A DNA stretch of 64,000 nt from positions 310,001 through 374,000 of the forward strand of contig CALLQI010000003.1 of NCBI GenBank assembly GCA_938014885.1, given 5' to 3'. Source of the stretch: an uncultured bacterium (GTDB taxonomy: Bacteria > Planctomycetota > UBA8742 > UBA2392). A program made the position numbers and the translations under genes. Under the pieces are notes generated by a model that saw nothing but the letters and a program-made list of their open reading frames with translations, searched no databases and was not told the DNA's origin. Below are positions 40,668-49,882 of this stretch, in pieces (position 1 is the stretch's first letter; the number at the start of each line of letters is the position of its first letter).

Positions 40668-42887
40668 ATGACGACCCGCCGCATCCAGAAGAACCTGACC
40701 GTGATGTTCACCGACATCTCGGGATTCACCAAGCACACCGAAACGATCAGCCGCGACGCGCTGATGTCACGGCTTGAGACGCACAACGAGCTGCTGATGC
40801 CGATCATCGCCCACTTTGAGGGCAAGATCGTCAAGACCATCGGCGACGCCTTCCTGATCACGTTCGAAAGTCCCACAAACGCCGTGCAGTGCGGCCTGTT
40901 CATGCAGCACACCCTGCGCCTGTACAACGTGGGCAAGCCCGACGGCGAACAGATTCACATCAAGGTCAGCATCAACAGCGGCGAAGTGACCGTCACAGAG
41001 AATGACGTCTTCGGCGACCCGGTGAACGTGGCCGCCAAGATTGAAAAGGCCACCAACAGCGACGAGATCTACTTCACCGAATCGGTGTTCCTGGCCATGA
41101 ACAAGGCCGAGGTACCGACCAGCTTCGTGAAAGCGTTCCGGCCCAAGGGTGCCGAAAGCTTTGAAATCAAGCTGTACAAGGTGGCAATGGATGAAACCGA
41201 CGAGCGCTACAAGAAGGTCATCCAGGGCACCAAGATCGACAAAGAGAAAATGAAGACCCGCGTGCTTGAGCTTTCCAACGTGGCCGAGAAAGAGTTCACT
41301 CGCTATCAGGACACGCTGGAGGCACTGGTCGAAACGCAGCAGACCGGCAGCCGCACGGTGGTGCTGGCGGTGATCATCGCAGCCGTGATCCTGGCCGGCG
41401 CAATCATTGCGGGGTTTGCGATTTTCGGCGGCCCCAAGGACAACCCGGAAGCACGTGTGATCGACAGCGCCCGTGCTTTCCTCAGCGCCGACAAGCCCGA
41501 AGACGCGCGCAGCATGCTGCTGAAACACGTGCAGGAACACGGCAGCAGCGACGCGCTGAAGAGCGCGCTGGAAGACGTCACGGTCTATGAGATCAACAAG
41601 GGCACCCGCAACGCCGAGTCGCTGTTGAATGCCGGCCGCGCGGACCAGGCGGTGGTGGAACTGCAGCGAGTGCTTGGCGATCGCGAACCGGGTGAGGCGC
41701 AAAAGGCGCTGCTGGTCCGCGCCAAGGCCCATGTGGCCGCGCAGAAGGCACTGGACGCGGGCGATACCAAAGGCGTGCTGCAGCAAACTGAAATCGCTGC
41801 CGGCGCAAACCCCTACAGCGACGAACTGAAGCGCCTGCGCGAGCAGGCCATGGCGATTGACAGTGCCCGTGTGACGATTGCCGATGCCAAACGAATCCGC
41901 AATGAGGCAAACGCGGTGATTGAAAGCCTGCGTCTGTCCTTTGGCGAACGCACCGAGCACCCGGTGGTGGTGGCACTGCTGATGGAGGCAATGAAGGCGC
42001 GCTTGTACTGGGAGGCTCGCGACAAGAAGTACCAGGGCGCGCTTGAGCTGCTCGACAACTACAAGGGTCGTTTCACGGGCATCCGCGACTGGCCTGTGAT
42101 CGCCCGCGAGGTGCACCTCGGCGGCTTGTGGAACTACACCACTGATCCGTCCATGCGCCGGCAGTGGTTCGACTGGTACAGCAGCGCGTGGGAAAAGCAC
42201 TATCGCGAAGTGAAAGCCGCCGCTGAGGCCGACGTGGATTTCCAGTTTCGCGTCGGGCTAGAAATGTTTGAGCTGAATCGCGCGATGTATGTCGTGATCA
42301 CCAGCGAAAAGTACTTCCTTGAGCCGGCCATTGAGGCCAAGCCGGAACTGTTTGAGAAGAACCGCGACATCATTCTGGAAATGTGCCGAACCTGGATTGA
42401 CTACGGAACCGAAGAAGGCGACTTCCTTCGCAAACTTGTGCGCAAGCACTTCTACACTGACCTGAAGCCGTTGCTGGAAGAGGGGCTGTTCGCCACCTAT
42501 CGCTCAAGCGGCGAGGACCGCCCCAAGTTCGCCAAGCGCCAGCACTGTCTGGCGATGCTGGCCGACCGTGGCGACCTGGGCAAGATCACCGACGTCTACG
42601 GCTACTTTGAAGAGAACTTCGAAATCTTCATGGATTCGCCGTGGGGCATGACGAACGAACAGGACCAGCCGCTGTCCGTGCACCTGACGCGCGATCATGT
42701 ACGCGCGTTCTTCAGCCTGCCGATGAGCAAGAAGGACTATGACGACTGCAAGGCGCTGATCGAGCGCTACATGGGCGAGGTCCGCGACCGTACCGGGCGC
42801 TTCAGCACATGGGGATATGCCAAAGTGGTGCTGCCGCTGCTGCTGGAAGACCTGAAGGCGAGCCAGCCCGAACACGCCAACGAGTAG
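40668..42887 (+). CDS. class III cyclase with N-terminal catalytic domain and exported C-terminal region
   Basis: The 739-residue protein has its catalytic domain first: VMFTDISGFTKHTE near residue 12 (first metal Asp), IVKTIGDAFLITF near 55, and NSGEVTVTENDVFGDPVNVAAKIEKA. A single TM helix follows at about 228-252 (VLAVIIAAVILAGAIIAGFAIFG). After it come about 490 residues, rich in helical TPR-like repeats, that would lie outside the cytoplasm. This order is the reverse of the usual sensor-TM-cyclase layout. The start at 40668 is chosen because the N-terminal extension shows no family resemblance. Confidence 0.8.
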   Translation: MTTRRIQKNLTVMFTDISGFTKHTETISRDALMSRLETHNELLMPIIAHFEGKIVKTIGDAFLITFESPTNAVQCGLFMQHTLRLYNVGKPDGEQIHIKVSINSGEVTVTENDVFGDPVNVAAKIEKATNSDEIYFTESVFLAMNKAEVPTSFVKAFRPKGAESFEIKLYKVAMDETDERYKKVIQGTKIDKEKMKTRVLELSNVAEKEFTRYQDTLEALVETQQTGSRTVVLAVIIAAVILAGAIIAGFAIFGGPKDNPEARVIDSARAFLSADKPEDARSMLLKHVQEHGSSDALKSALEDVTVYEINKGTRNAESLLNAGRADQAVVELQRVLGDREPGEAQKALLVRAKAHVAAQKALDAGDTKGVLQQTEIAAGANPYSDELKRLREQAMAIDSARVTIADAKRIRNEANAVIESLRLSFGERTEHPVVVALLMEAMKARLYWEARDKKYQGALELLDNYKGRFTGIRDWPVIAREVHLGGLWNYTTDPSMRRQWFDWYSSAWEKHYREVKAAAEADVDFQFRVGLEMFELNRAMYVVITSEKYFLEPAIEAKPELFEKNRDIILEMCRTWIDYGTEEGDFLRKLVRKHFYTDLKPLLEEGLFATYRSSGEDRPKFAKRQHCLAMLADRGDLGKITDVYGYFEENFEIFMDSPWGMTNEQDQPLSVHLTRDHVRAFFSLPMSKKDYDDCKALIERYMGEVRDRTGRFSTWGYAKVVLPLLLEDLKASQPEHANE

Positions 42888-42903
42888 TTAGGTTCGACGG
42901 CCG

Positions 42904-45516
42904 CTACTTCTTCTTCTCTTCGGGGCCGGGCGTGATGGGGCCTTTGGGTTTTTCGCCGTCTTTGCCGGCTTCCTTTTCGGCTTCTTTCTCGGCCTCGCGC
43001 TCGCGTTTGCGGTGCTCGGTGATCACCGGCAGCGAGGCGCGCTTCAGGAACAGGATTGCCATGCAGGTGCTGACCATCATCGGCTGGTTGGCTCGCAGGT
43101 TGCCCGGGTATTCGCGCTCGCGGCCCCAGCTTCCGTCCAGGTTCTGGTTATCCAGCAATGCCTCGGCGCCGATGCGGTACCAGTCCACGTTGCCCATCAA
43201 ACTGCGGATGCCCGCGAGCTCGCAGCCACGCTCGACCGAATACAGGTTGTAGAACACCCCGTGCCCGTCCGAGCCCGCTGAGAAATACGAATACCCGTTG
43301 CGGTCCTGCAGCGTATCGGCCGTGTAGTAGTTTTTCTCGAGCCACGCCTCGGCACCGCGGATGTGCAGGCCGATCTGCTGCGCGAACTGCTGGGTCAGCT
43401 TGCCGCGCGCCTTCAGCTCATCCATGCAGATCGTCAGCGTGCCGATCCCGGCCGCGGTCATCTGCATGCTGCGACCGCCCTTGTACCCGATACCGTAACC
43501 CCAGCCGCCGGGCTGGATCTCGAGCGGGCTGTTCTCGGATGAAGTCTTGCGCTCGGATTCGCGTTCGTCGCCCGGGTGTTCATACTTCACTTTCCCGGTC
43601 ATGCGTTCGTCGGCCTCGTACTGCGCGATCAGGCGCTTGGCTTCGCGCTCAAACTCCACGGCCGCGATTTCAACGCCCAGCAGGCACGCGGCTTTGATAC
43701 CGAGCATGGCATACTGGCTGTTCGAGTTGTCACCACCGGCGCGCCTGATCGCGGTGGATGAGGTCTTCTCCTGCGGGTAGTAGGTGTAGCCGCCCTCGTT
43801 GCCGCCGACCTGGGCATTTCGCAGGTTGCGCGCGAGCTGGCTGATCCATTCGCGGTCTTTCTCAGGCAGGTCTTTGTTTAACTGCGCGCGCGCGGCTTCA
43901 AAGTCCTTGGGGTTGTCGGCATAGAGCATGCCGGCCGCGCGCTGCTCCGGTTCGTAGTACTTCTGCAGCATCATCAGCACGATGGCATCGCTGTAGGTGC
44001 CGCCGCGAGTGGCCATGCGCGCGTCTTCAGGGCTGTTGCTCTTGCGCAGATATTCGACGCCGCGCTTCACGGCCACGTCGTCGCGCGACGCGCCGCCATG
44101 CAGCATCGCCAGCAGGGCAATTGCGGTGTTGCCAGTGTAGCTGGCGTACATGCCCGGGAAGCTGCCGTCCTGGTTTTGCACGGCGGCCAGGTAGGCGCAG
44201 CCCTCTTCAATCGCCAGGTTCACGCGCCCCTTGAAGTCGTTTGAGCCTATGCGCGCCCCGGCCGCATGCAGCAGTGTAAAGGCATACATCACGCGACCGA
44301 TGCCGGCGGCGCCGTAGTCGGCCAGCATGCGCAGCGGCTGGCCGCCCAGCAGCGGGCCCGACGCAGCAATGCATGCCAGGCAGGTTTCCACGGTAGCGGC
44401 GTAGGACTGCGACGACTGCGGGTCCAGCAGGTCCAGGTCGCCGGGCAGGCCCGAGCGCTGCAAGACGCACCCTGAGTTGTCGCGCAGGCTGGTGCTGACT
44501 TCGAACACACGCTTGCGCCATTCCGCGGGCGTCTGGGTCTCCGGCGCGCATTCATCGGGCAGCAGCGAAAGCAGCAGCAAGCGCGCGCCACTGACTGTCT
44601 TGAAGGTGTACTCGCCGGACTGCGCCTGCAGCAGCTTGCCGGAGTGCTTGAGGTTCGAGCGAACCGCCGTCAGTGCACCCTTGGGCAGCAGGCCTTCCGG
44701 TGTGCTCAGGGCCAGGCCAACGGTGGCATGCGCGATCAGGTTTGTGTGCCAGCACTGGTCGGGTGTGGGATTGCCTTTGATCCACTGTGTGTACCCGAAG
44801 TCCTTGCGCCACGTTGCACTCAGGGTCTTGAGGTCTTCACCCCAGGCCTTCCACTGCACTTCGCAGCCCGCGGCGTGGGCAGAACGCGTGATCACCGCGC
44901 GCCAGAACTGATTGGCGAACCATGTGGAAACGATCATGCTTTCGCTGATCATCTCGGATCGCCCGGATGTCGCGTTGCGCTTGGCCTGCGACAGCGTGTA
45001 CACCTCCTGCATGCGGGCCTTGAGCCTTTCGGTGTCTCTTTCGGCCGCGGCAAGGCCCGTGTGCTGCAACGCGTGCAGCAGCGTCAGCGCCATCACCCCG
45101 TACGGCGACAGGTTCTCGGATGCCGGGATCGGCGTGGCCAGCAGCCTTTCGGTCGTGTACTTGAGCGGCTCAGTGGCCGGAAACCCGGCCGAAAGCAACG
45201 CCAGCAGGCGCAGCATTTCGCCACGGTCCAGCGGGCGGCCGACGAACTGGGCGGTCCCATACGTTTCAAAAGGCTCAAGTGCGGCGACGCGGACGCTGCG
45301 GCCGGTCAGCAGTTCTTTCTCGTAGTCGGGGCGCAGCAGAAAGCGCAGCGCATTGAAGACGAACTGGCGCTCAACGGGAACGTCGGCCAGGATGATCTTC
45401 GCGCCGTCCACCTGGTTCTGCGGAATCTCCGGCGGGACGGTCTTTGGCGGGTCGGCCTCCGCGACTACGGAGGCGGCCAGCACGGTGAGGACTACGAGAA
45501 GGTGTCTGATTCGCAT
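42904..45516 (-). CDS. exported prenyltransferase/squalene-cyclase-fold repeat protein
   Basis: The 870-residue protein has a signal peptide MRIRHLLVVLTVLAASVVAEA. The start at 45516 has AAGGA upstream. The C-terminal 500 residues contain alpha-alpha toroid repeats of the squalene oxidase cyclase type: VNLAIEEGCAYLAAVQNQDGSFPG, WGYGIGYKGGRSMQMTAAGIGTLTI, ALLDNQNLDGSWG. No DXDD or catalytic Asp motif is apparent, so an enzymatic cyclase role is unlikely. The last 30 residues are Lys/Glu-rich. Likely a protein-interaction scaffold in the envelope, as found in many planctomycetes. Confidence 0.8.
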   Translation of the reverse strand: MRIRHLLVVLTVLAASVVAEADPPKTVPPEIPQNQVDGAKIILADVPVERQFVFNALRFLLRPDYEKELLTGRSVRVAALEPFETYGTAQFVGRPLDRGEMLRLLALLSAGFPATEPLKYTTERLLATPIPASENLSPYGVMALTLLHALQHTGLAAAERDTERLKARMQEVYTLSQAKRNATSGRSEMISESMIVSTWFANQFWRAVITRSAHAAGCEVQWKAWGEDLKTLSATWRKDFGYTQWIKGNPTPDQCWHTNLIAHATVGLALSTPEGLLPKGALTAVRSNLKHSGKLLQAQSGEYTFKTVSGARLLLLSLLPDECAPETQTPAEWRKRVFEVSTSLRDNSGCVLQRSGLPGDLDLLDPQSSQSYAATVETCLACIAASGPLLGGQPLRMLADYGAAGIGRVMYAFTLLHAAGARIGSNDFKGRVNLAIEEGCAYLAAVQNQDGSFPGMYASYTGNTAIALLAMLHGGASRDDVAVKRGVEYLRKSNSPEDARMATRGGTYSDAIVLMMLQKYYEPEQRAAGMLYADNPKDFEAARAQLNKDLPEKDREWISQLARNLRNAQVGGNEGGYTYYPQEKTSSTAIRRAGGDNSNSQYAMLGIKAACLLGVEIAAVEFEREAKRLIAQYEADERMTGKVKYEHPGDERESERKTSSENSPLEIQPGGWGYGIGYKGGRSMQMTAAGIGTLTICMDELKARGKLTQQFAQQIGLHIRGAEAWLEKNYYTADTLQDRNGYSYFSAGSDGHGVFYNLYSVERGCELAGIRSLMGNVDWYRIGAEALLDNQNLDGSWGREREYPGNLRANQPMMVSTCMAILFLKRASLPVITEHRKREREAEKEAEKEAGKDGEKPKGPITPGPEEKKK

Positions 45517-45649
45517 CAGCGCGCGTTCCTTCATATGTAGACAGGGTACGCGAGCACCGGCGCGCATCCAAGCGCTTTGCGAGTTCGCCATCGCGGAATC
45601 GTCGAATACGGGGGCATGCTTCGCGCAAGCGCAATGATGCCGGCTGCTC

Positions 45650-46291
45650 TTAGGCGGTGGCCTGTGCCGCGTTCTCGGTGAGCGTGCCGAGGTGGGCCAC
45701 GCTGTTCATCAGTGCCAGTGATGGCAGCGGGTCATAGTGAACAATGTTGATGCCGGTGCTGGAGCTGCGCATGCGGTTGATCTGTGTCAGCGGCAGGCCC
45801 AGCACGTCACATAGCAGCACTCGCACGACCGCGTTGTGGCTGACGACCAGGATCGTTTTGCCCCGGTGCGCGGCAAGCAGTTGTTGCAGGCAGGCTAGCG
45901 CGCGCTGCTGCACCTGCGCCAAAGTTTCACCGCCTTCAATGCTGACGGCCCAGGGTTCATCCTGCCAAGCCTGCCACTGCGCGGGCCATCTTTGCTGCAC
46001 TTCAGGGATCAGCAGGCCTTCCCACGGACCCAACGCGATCTCGCGCAGCCGCGGGTCGACGTGGTGCTCAACATCGCGGTCCTGCAAGGCGATTCTCGCG
46101 GTCTCGCCTGCGCGGCTGAGGTCGCTGCTGCAGGCAACGTCGATTGGGGTGTCGCGCAATGCCCGCGCCAGCGCGGCCGCCTGGGCGCGCCCGGTATCAT
46201 TCAGCGGCGCATCCTGCTGGCCCTGATAGCGACCCAGACGGTTCCATTCCGTCTGGCCGTGGCGTACCAGCAGCAACGTGGTCTGGGGCAT
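45650..46291 (-). CDS. histidine phosphatase superfamily protein
   Basis: The 213-residue protein begins LLLVRHGQTEWNRLGRYQGQQDAPLN, the RHG motif of the phosphoglycerate mutase/CobC family with catalytic His. The second conserved Arg is in SDLSRAGETA, the Glu in LREIALGPWEG, and the late His in VVSHNAVVR. It could be a cofactor-dependent mutase-like phosphatase, a CobC-type alpha-ribazole phosphatase or a general phosphatase. No cobalamin genes are adjacent. Isolated minus-strand gene. Confidence 0.85.
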   Translation of the reverse strand: MPQTTLLLVRHGQTEWNRLGRYQGQQDAPLNDTGRAQAAALARALRDTPIDVACSSDLSRAGETARIALQDRDVEHHVDPRLREIALGPWEGLLIPEVQQRWPAQWQAWQDEPWAVSIEGGETLAQVQQRALACLQQLLAAHRGKTILVVSHNAVVRVLLCDVLGLPLTQINRMRSSSTGINIVHYDPLPSLALMNSVAHLGTLTENAAQATA

Positions 46292-46346
46292 GAAAGTTGC
46301 GGTGGCCGGTCAGGAACCGGCCACCGAGGAAACGTTCTGTGATTGC

Positions 46347-46724
46347 CTAAGCCGCGGACTCAGCGGTCTCACCGCTTTCCGCGCCTTCGGCGTCGGTCTC
46401 TTCGCAGGTGAACTCAAGTTCCCATGCGCCGTTGGGTTCGTACTGGGCCAGGGTGAGCTGCAAGATCATCTGCGACTCTTCTACGGTGGGGCCCCAGCTC
46501 ACGCGGTCCACGGTGTCTTCGCCGGCCTTGAGTTCAACGGCGCCTTCGCGCTGCGTGCTCCAGGGTGCGGTATCAAGCGACTGCTTGAGTTCTTCAAACG
46601 CGTCGCCGGGGATCAGCGTGCCGTAGTTCCACGGTGCGTCCGTCTGCAAGTTGGTGATTGTCGCGGCGTGTTCGCCGTCAATGTAGATATTCGTATTCTG
46701 TGCCACCTGCGTCTCCCAAGCCAT
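46347..46724 (-). CDS. small acidic protein of unknown function
   Basis: The 125-residue protein is predicted from ATG at 46724; the longer frame reads through low-homology sequence. The N-terminal MAWETQVAQNTNIYIDGEHAATITN and middle WGPTVEESQMILQLTLAQYEPNGAWELEFTCEE are beta-rich. The tail is acidic (ETDAEGAESGETAESAA). No recognised family. The ribosome binding site is weak, so the start is uncertain. Confidence 0.5.
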   Translation of the reverse strand: MAWETQVAQNTNIYIDGEHAATITNLQTDAPWNYGTLIPGDAFEELKQSLDTAPWSTQREGAVELKAGEDTVDRVSWGPTVEESQMILQLTLAQYEPNGAWELEFTCEETDAEGAESGETAESAA

Positions 46725-47189
46725 GGCAAGGTCGTTGCTTGCGCCAGGCTTCAGTCCAAAATACCCAGTTTGCCCTGCTGCCCTATCTAAGCCTATTTCC
46801 GATTGCGATGCGAGAAACAAGACGGGAAAAACCCGCACCAAACGCAGGAAATCTTTGACGATGGAATGAATGGCACAATCGAGGAATTCCCGGCGGCCAT
46901 CAGAATGTGGGCAATCGCCCCACGCAGCGCCCGGCAAGCCTGTCAAGCCCCTTGGTTCAGTGGTCGGGCAGGCAAAAGCCTAAAGTCACAGCGTGATGCA
47001 AGCGGCTATATCCAGTGGGCTTGGGAAGAAACTGACAGACCATACTCGGTTTTTCCAGCCATTATCCACAAAATGCACCGGGTGCCACCCCCGAAAAAAT
47101 CCCGCCGACGTAACCTTCAATCTGCGCTCAAGTTAGCGCCCCATGCGGTTTCCAGCGGTTTTCCATGCTCTCTTGCGCGTCTCAGGGGC
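46725..47189. other. non-coding stretch with one DnaA-box-like site
   Basis: About 465 bp between a minus-strand small gene and the BshC-like gene. A single perfect TTATCCACA (47062-47070) matches the DnaA box consensus, but there is no cluster and no AT-rich tract, so this is not oriC. I saw no tRNA, convincing ORF or repeat here. Confidence 0.5.
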
Positions 47190-47198
47190 TGCTACAAT
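47190..47198 (+). promoter_or_regulatory. extended -10 promoter for the BshC-like gene
   Basis: TGC followed by TACAAT (47193-47198) is an extended -10 element about 42 nt upstream of the ATG at 47240. The -35 region is weak, as is common with extended -10 sites. Confidence 0.4.
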
Positions 47199-47239
47199 TC
47201 CCGCGTTGTCCTTTCGTGGTGATGTGCGAAGGTTGTGGA

Positions 47240-48544
47240 ATGTCCTACCGCGTGGTCAAGTTGCCCCTCACTGCATCACGCGGAAGTTCAAACCGCGCGC
47301 ATACCCTTGCGCGACTTTCCAGCCGCCGCAGCAAACTGCCAAAGACCATCTTCAGCGCTTTTGCCGCCCAGGCACGTCGGGTTGCACGACGCGGCATCAC
47401 GCTTTCTGCTGACCGCGTCGATCGGCTGGTTGCCTTCCAGCGCCAGGCCGCACCCGCGCGCCGCCACGTAGATGCTGCCCGCGCCCTGCTGCGCGGCGAA
47501 GCCGTGGCCGTGATCGTGCCGCTGCTGCACGACGTCGCTGCACCGCGCATGGATGAAGTGCTGCGCATCTTCAGCGGCCTTGAGTTGGCACGGCAGCTGC
47601 GCCAGCGCAAGGTCGGCCGCGTGATCACGGTGTTGTGGCCGGCGTTCACAGCCGGTGAGTGGGGCGAAACGGGCATCAGCGCGATATTGCAGCGCGGCGG
47701 CGAGCTTGAAGACATTGGCAGCCTGCAAGCCGACGGGGCTGAGCAATGGCTGGCGCGCCTGCGCGACGTGCTGCCGGGCACCGGGTTTTCCTCGCTGCTG
47801 CTGGATCAGCTTTCCCGCGCCGCTGACGACGACGCCGACCTGTTCAAGCTGCGCCTGCTGCTGCGCTGGTTTGGTGAAGACGACATGGCGGTGTTGCCGG
47901 CCGCGCTGACGGCATCGTCGGTCGAAGGTGTATTCGCGGACCGGCTTCGTGTTCTCAGCCGGCAGGTTGCCGTGGCGGGGGTGGTGATGTCGGGACGCCT
48001 TACTGCCTCGGCCTCGCCGGAAGACCCCATTCCGTATCCGGCTGCCAGCGCCACGATTATCGAGGGCAAGGTTGAAAGCTGGCTCAACAAGTTCAGTCTG
48101 CGGCCCGAAGAAGTCCTGTCCGGCGAGCTGAACGCCGAAACGGCGGCGCGCCGCAACTTGCCGCACGACGTGAACCAGGTGTTCAACAGCGTCAAAGAGC
48201 GCGTGCTTTCGGAAGTGCTGCGCTTTGAGATCGCGCTGAACGACCTGGGTTTCCGGCCCGACACAGAAATTCGCAAGGCGCTGACCGGCGTGGACATCGG
48301 CTTTGACAAGCTGCGCGTGCGCGCCGCCGGCGAGTCCGGGCGCGAAGTCGAAGTGAACCAGAAGCAGCTGGGCAAGCTGTCGCAGTATCTGCTGCCCGAC
48401 GGCCGCGCGCAGCAAGAAGTGATGAGCCTGCTGCATTTCCTGAACTTCTACGGGTTTGAGTTTGCGGCAAACCTGGGTGACGTGTTGCAGCACGACGACG
48501 TAAGGCACCAGGCGGTGTACCTGGCCGATGAGGCCGCCGGCTGA
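47240..48544 (+). CDS. BshC-like putative cysteine-adding protein
   Basis: The 434-residue protein starts at ATG after aagg. It aligns in pattern with BshC, which attaches Cys to GlcN-malate in bacillithiol synthesis. ARRGITLSADRVDRLVAFQRQAAPA resembles the N-terminus. A Rossmann-like middle (LELARQLRQRKVGRVITVLWPAFTAGEWGE) follows. The C-terminal coiled coil ends YLLPDGRAQQEVMSLLHFLNFYGFEF, close to the BshC LxPnGxxQER motif. The GQQ motif of true BshC is replaced (VPLLHDVAA), so activity is doubtful. No BshA or BshB is in the window. Confidence 0.6.
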   Translation: MSYRVVKLPLTASRGSSNRAHTLARLSSRRSKLPKTIFSAFAAQARRVARRGITLSADRVDRLVAFQRQAAPARRHVDAARALLRGEAVAVIVPLLHDVAAPRMDEVLRIFSGLELARQLRQRKVGRVITVLWPAFTAGEWGETGISAILQRGGELEDIGSLQADGAEQWLARLRDVLPGTGFSSLLLDQLSRAADDDADLFKLRLLLRWFGEDDMAVLPAALTASSVEGVFADRLRVLSRQVAVAGVVMSGRLTASASPEDPIPYPAASATIIEGKVESWLNKFSLRPEEVLSGELNAETAARRNLPHDVNQVFNSVKERVLSEVLRFEIALNDLGFRPDTEIRKALTGVDIGFDKLRVRAAGESGREVEVNQKQLGKLSQYLLPDGRAQQEVMSLLHFLNFYGFEFAANLGDVLQHDDVRHQAVYLADEAAG

Positions 48545-48592
48545 AGCGACTGATTTTTCGCGGTACGTGTGACGCCATGTTGCACGTGCAAG

Positions 48593-48630
48593 GGCCCGGG
48601 GTGTTTGGCGGCACTCCGGGCCTTACGTTT
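48593..48630 (+). terminator. terminator after the BshC-like gene
   Basis: An 11-bp stem (ggcccggggtg / cactccgggcc, one wobble) with an 8-nt loop is followed by ttacgttt. Located 48 nt after the stop codon. Confidence 0.6.
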
Positions 48631-48697
48631 AATTGGTTGGGTAAACTGGTTGCCTTTTCCTCTCGCCCGTTTCTGTGCCCTTGCTTACACTCGGGCC

Positions 48698-49300
48698 ATG
48701 CAGCAGACGCAAACCGACCTTCAGACGATTCGCCTCTCGATTGAGGCCAACACGCGCCTGACATCTCTGTCCGGAGCGGCGCTGGTCGTTTCGGGGCTGA
48801 TTTCGTTTCTTGCGGCCGGTTTGACGGCCAACGCGGGTTACATCACGGCGGCCTCGCGGGCGGGGCTTGCGGGGCCTGAGCTTGGCACGATGGTGCTGCT
48901 TTGGGGCAGCGCGTTTGCGCTGGCCGTTACCATGAACCTGATGGGCATGCTGTACCGCGCGCGCATTGACGGGCAGCCGCTGGCGGCACGGCTGGGCAAG
49001 CGGGTGCTGTTTGCGATGCTGCCGGCGCTGGCGGTCGGGGGTGCGTTGACGCTGGCGCTTGCGTTGCAGGGCCAGCTGCAATCAATCTTCGGCATCTGGA
49101 TGCTGTGCTACGGCGCGGCGCTGATTTCGGCCGGTGCGTTTTCGTTGGCATCGGTGCGGATGCTGGGCATCTTCACGCTGGTGGCGGGGGTGGCCTCAGT
49201 GTTTCCGGGGCTGGGCGTGGACTTTCTTCTGTTCACCGGCGCGTTTGGCGCCGGGCACTTCCTGTTGGGCGTCTGGGTAGGAGTCCGCCATGGCTGGTAA
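48698..49300 (+). CDS. five-TM membrane protein
   Basis: The 200-residue polytopic protein has about five hydrophobic helices (LSGAALVVSGLISFLAAGL, MVLLWGSAFALAVTMNLMGML, FAMLPALAVGGALTLALAL, IFGIWMLCYGAALISAGAFSL, MLGIFTLVAGVASVFPG). A polar N-terminal helix QQTQTDLQTIRLSIEANTRL precedes them. Its gene overlaps the winged-helix regulator by 11 nt, a common pairing of a membrane protein with a PadR/HTH_34-type regulator that may control it. Function unknown. Confidence 0.7.
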   Translation: MQQTQTDLQTIRLSIEANTRLTSLSGAALVVSGLISFLAAGLTANAGYITAASRAGLAGPELGTMVLLWGSAFALAVTMNLMGMLYRARIDGQPLAARLGKRVLFAMLPALAVGGALTLALALQGQLQSIFGIWMLCYGAALISAGAFSLASVRMLGIFTLVAGVASVFPGLGVDFLLFTGAFGAGHFLLGVWVGVRHGW

Positions 49301-49619
49301 ACTTCGCACGCCGATCATCAGCCCGGCGCTGGCCCTGGACCCCTTGATCCATGAGCGTTTGCGGCTGGCCATACTATCCGCGCTCGGGACCCACGGCCGC
49401 CTTACCTTCAACGAAATCAAGGCGTTGACGGAAGCCACGGACGGCAACCTTTCCACGCACACGCAAAAGCTTGAGGCGGCCGGCTACCTGCGCACGCTCA
49501 AGGGCGTGTTCGGCAGCCGCAACAAGACCAGTTATGAAATCACCACGCGCGGGCGCGATGCGCTGACGGATTACCTGAACGCGCTGGAAAAGCTCATGGG
49601 CGAAGTACGAGGTCACTGA
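49290..49619 (+). CDS. winged-helix transcriptional regulator (HTH_34/MarR-like)
   Basis: The 109-residue protein has a wHTH core: LDPLIHERLRLAILSALGTHGRLTFNEIKALTEATDGNLSTHTQKLEAAGYLRTLKG, followed by a wing (RNKTSYEITTRGRDAL). This fits the winged-helix DNA-binding family near MarR/ArsR/PadR that controls an adjacent membrane protein gene. It overlaps the upstream membrane protein gene by 11 nt. Ligand unknown; no Cys metal site. Confidence 0.85.
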   Translation: MAGKLRTPIISPALALDPLIHERLRLAILSALGTHGRLTFNEIKALTEATDGNLSTHTQKLEAAGYLRTLKGVFGSRNKTSYEITTRGRDALTDYLNALEKLMGEVRGH

Positions 49620-49666
49620 AGACGCCGCTGAAAACGCCGCAGAAACCACAGCAACGGAGACAAGAG

Positions 49667-49879
49667 ATGGCAACCGAACACATGGTCGTTGAGCGCATCG
49701 TTTCCGCAAGTGAGCGCCACGAAGCCGACAACAAGAACCCGGGCTTCTTTGGCGTGGACAGTGAATCCATGATGCTGCGCAACTACGGCGCGCAGAACTG
49801 GCGGCTGATCAGCGTAATCACGGAGCCCGTAAGCCTGGACCAGTGCCGCCGCGTGTTTTACCTCGAGCGCACGGTTTAG
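49667..49879 (+). CDS. small conserved-looking protein of unknown function
   Basis: The 70-residue protein has a good ribosome binding site (ggagacaagagATG). MVVERIVSASERHEADNKNPGFFGVDSESMMLRNYGAQNWRLISV is reminiscent of DUF4177-like small proteins, with a Trp-rich beta strand near the C-terminus. It lies 47 bp after the regulator and 3 bp before glycerate kinase, so it belongs to that transcript. Function unknown. Confidence 0.65.
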   Translation: MATEHMVVERIVSASERHEADNKNPGFFGVDSESMMLRNYGAQNWRLISVITEPVSLDQCRRVFYLERTV

Positions 49880-49882
49880 CGC

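Noticed and set aside
47062..47070. Perfect DnaA box TTATCCACA
   Set aside because: Only one copy, no cluster and no AT-rich unwinding region, so not an origin.
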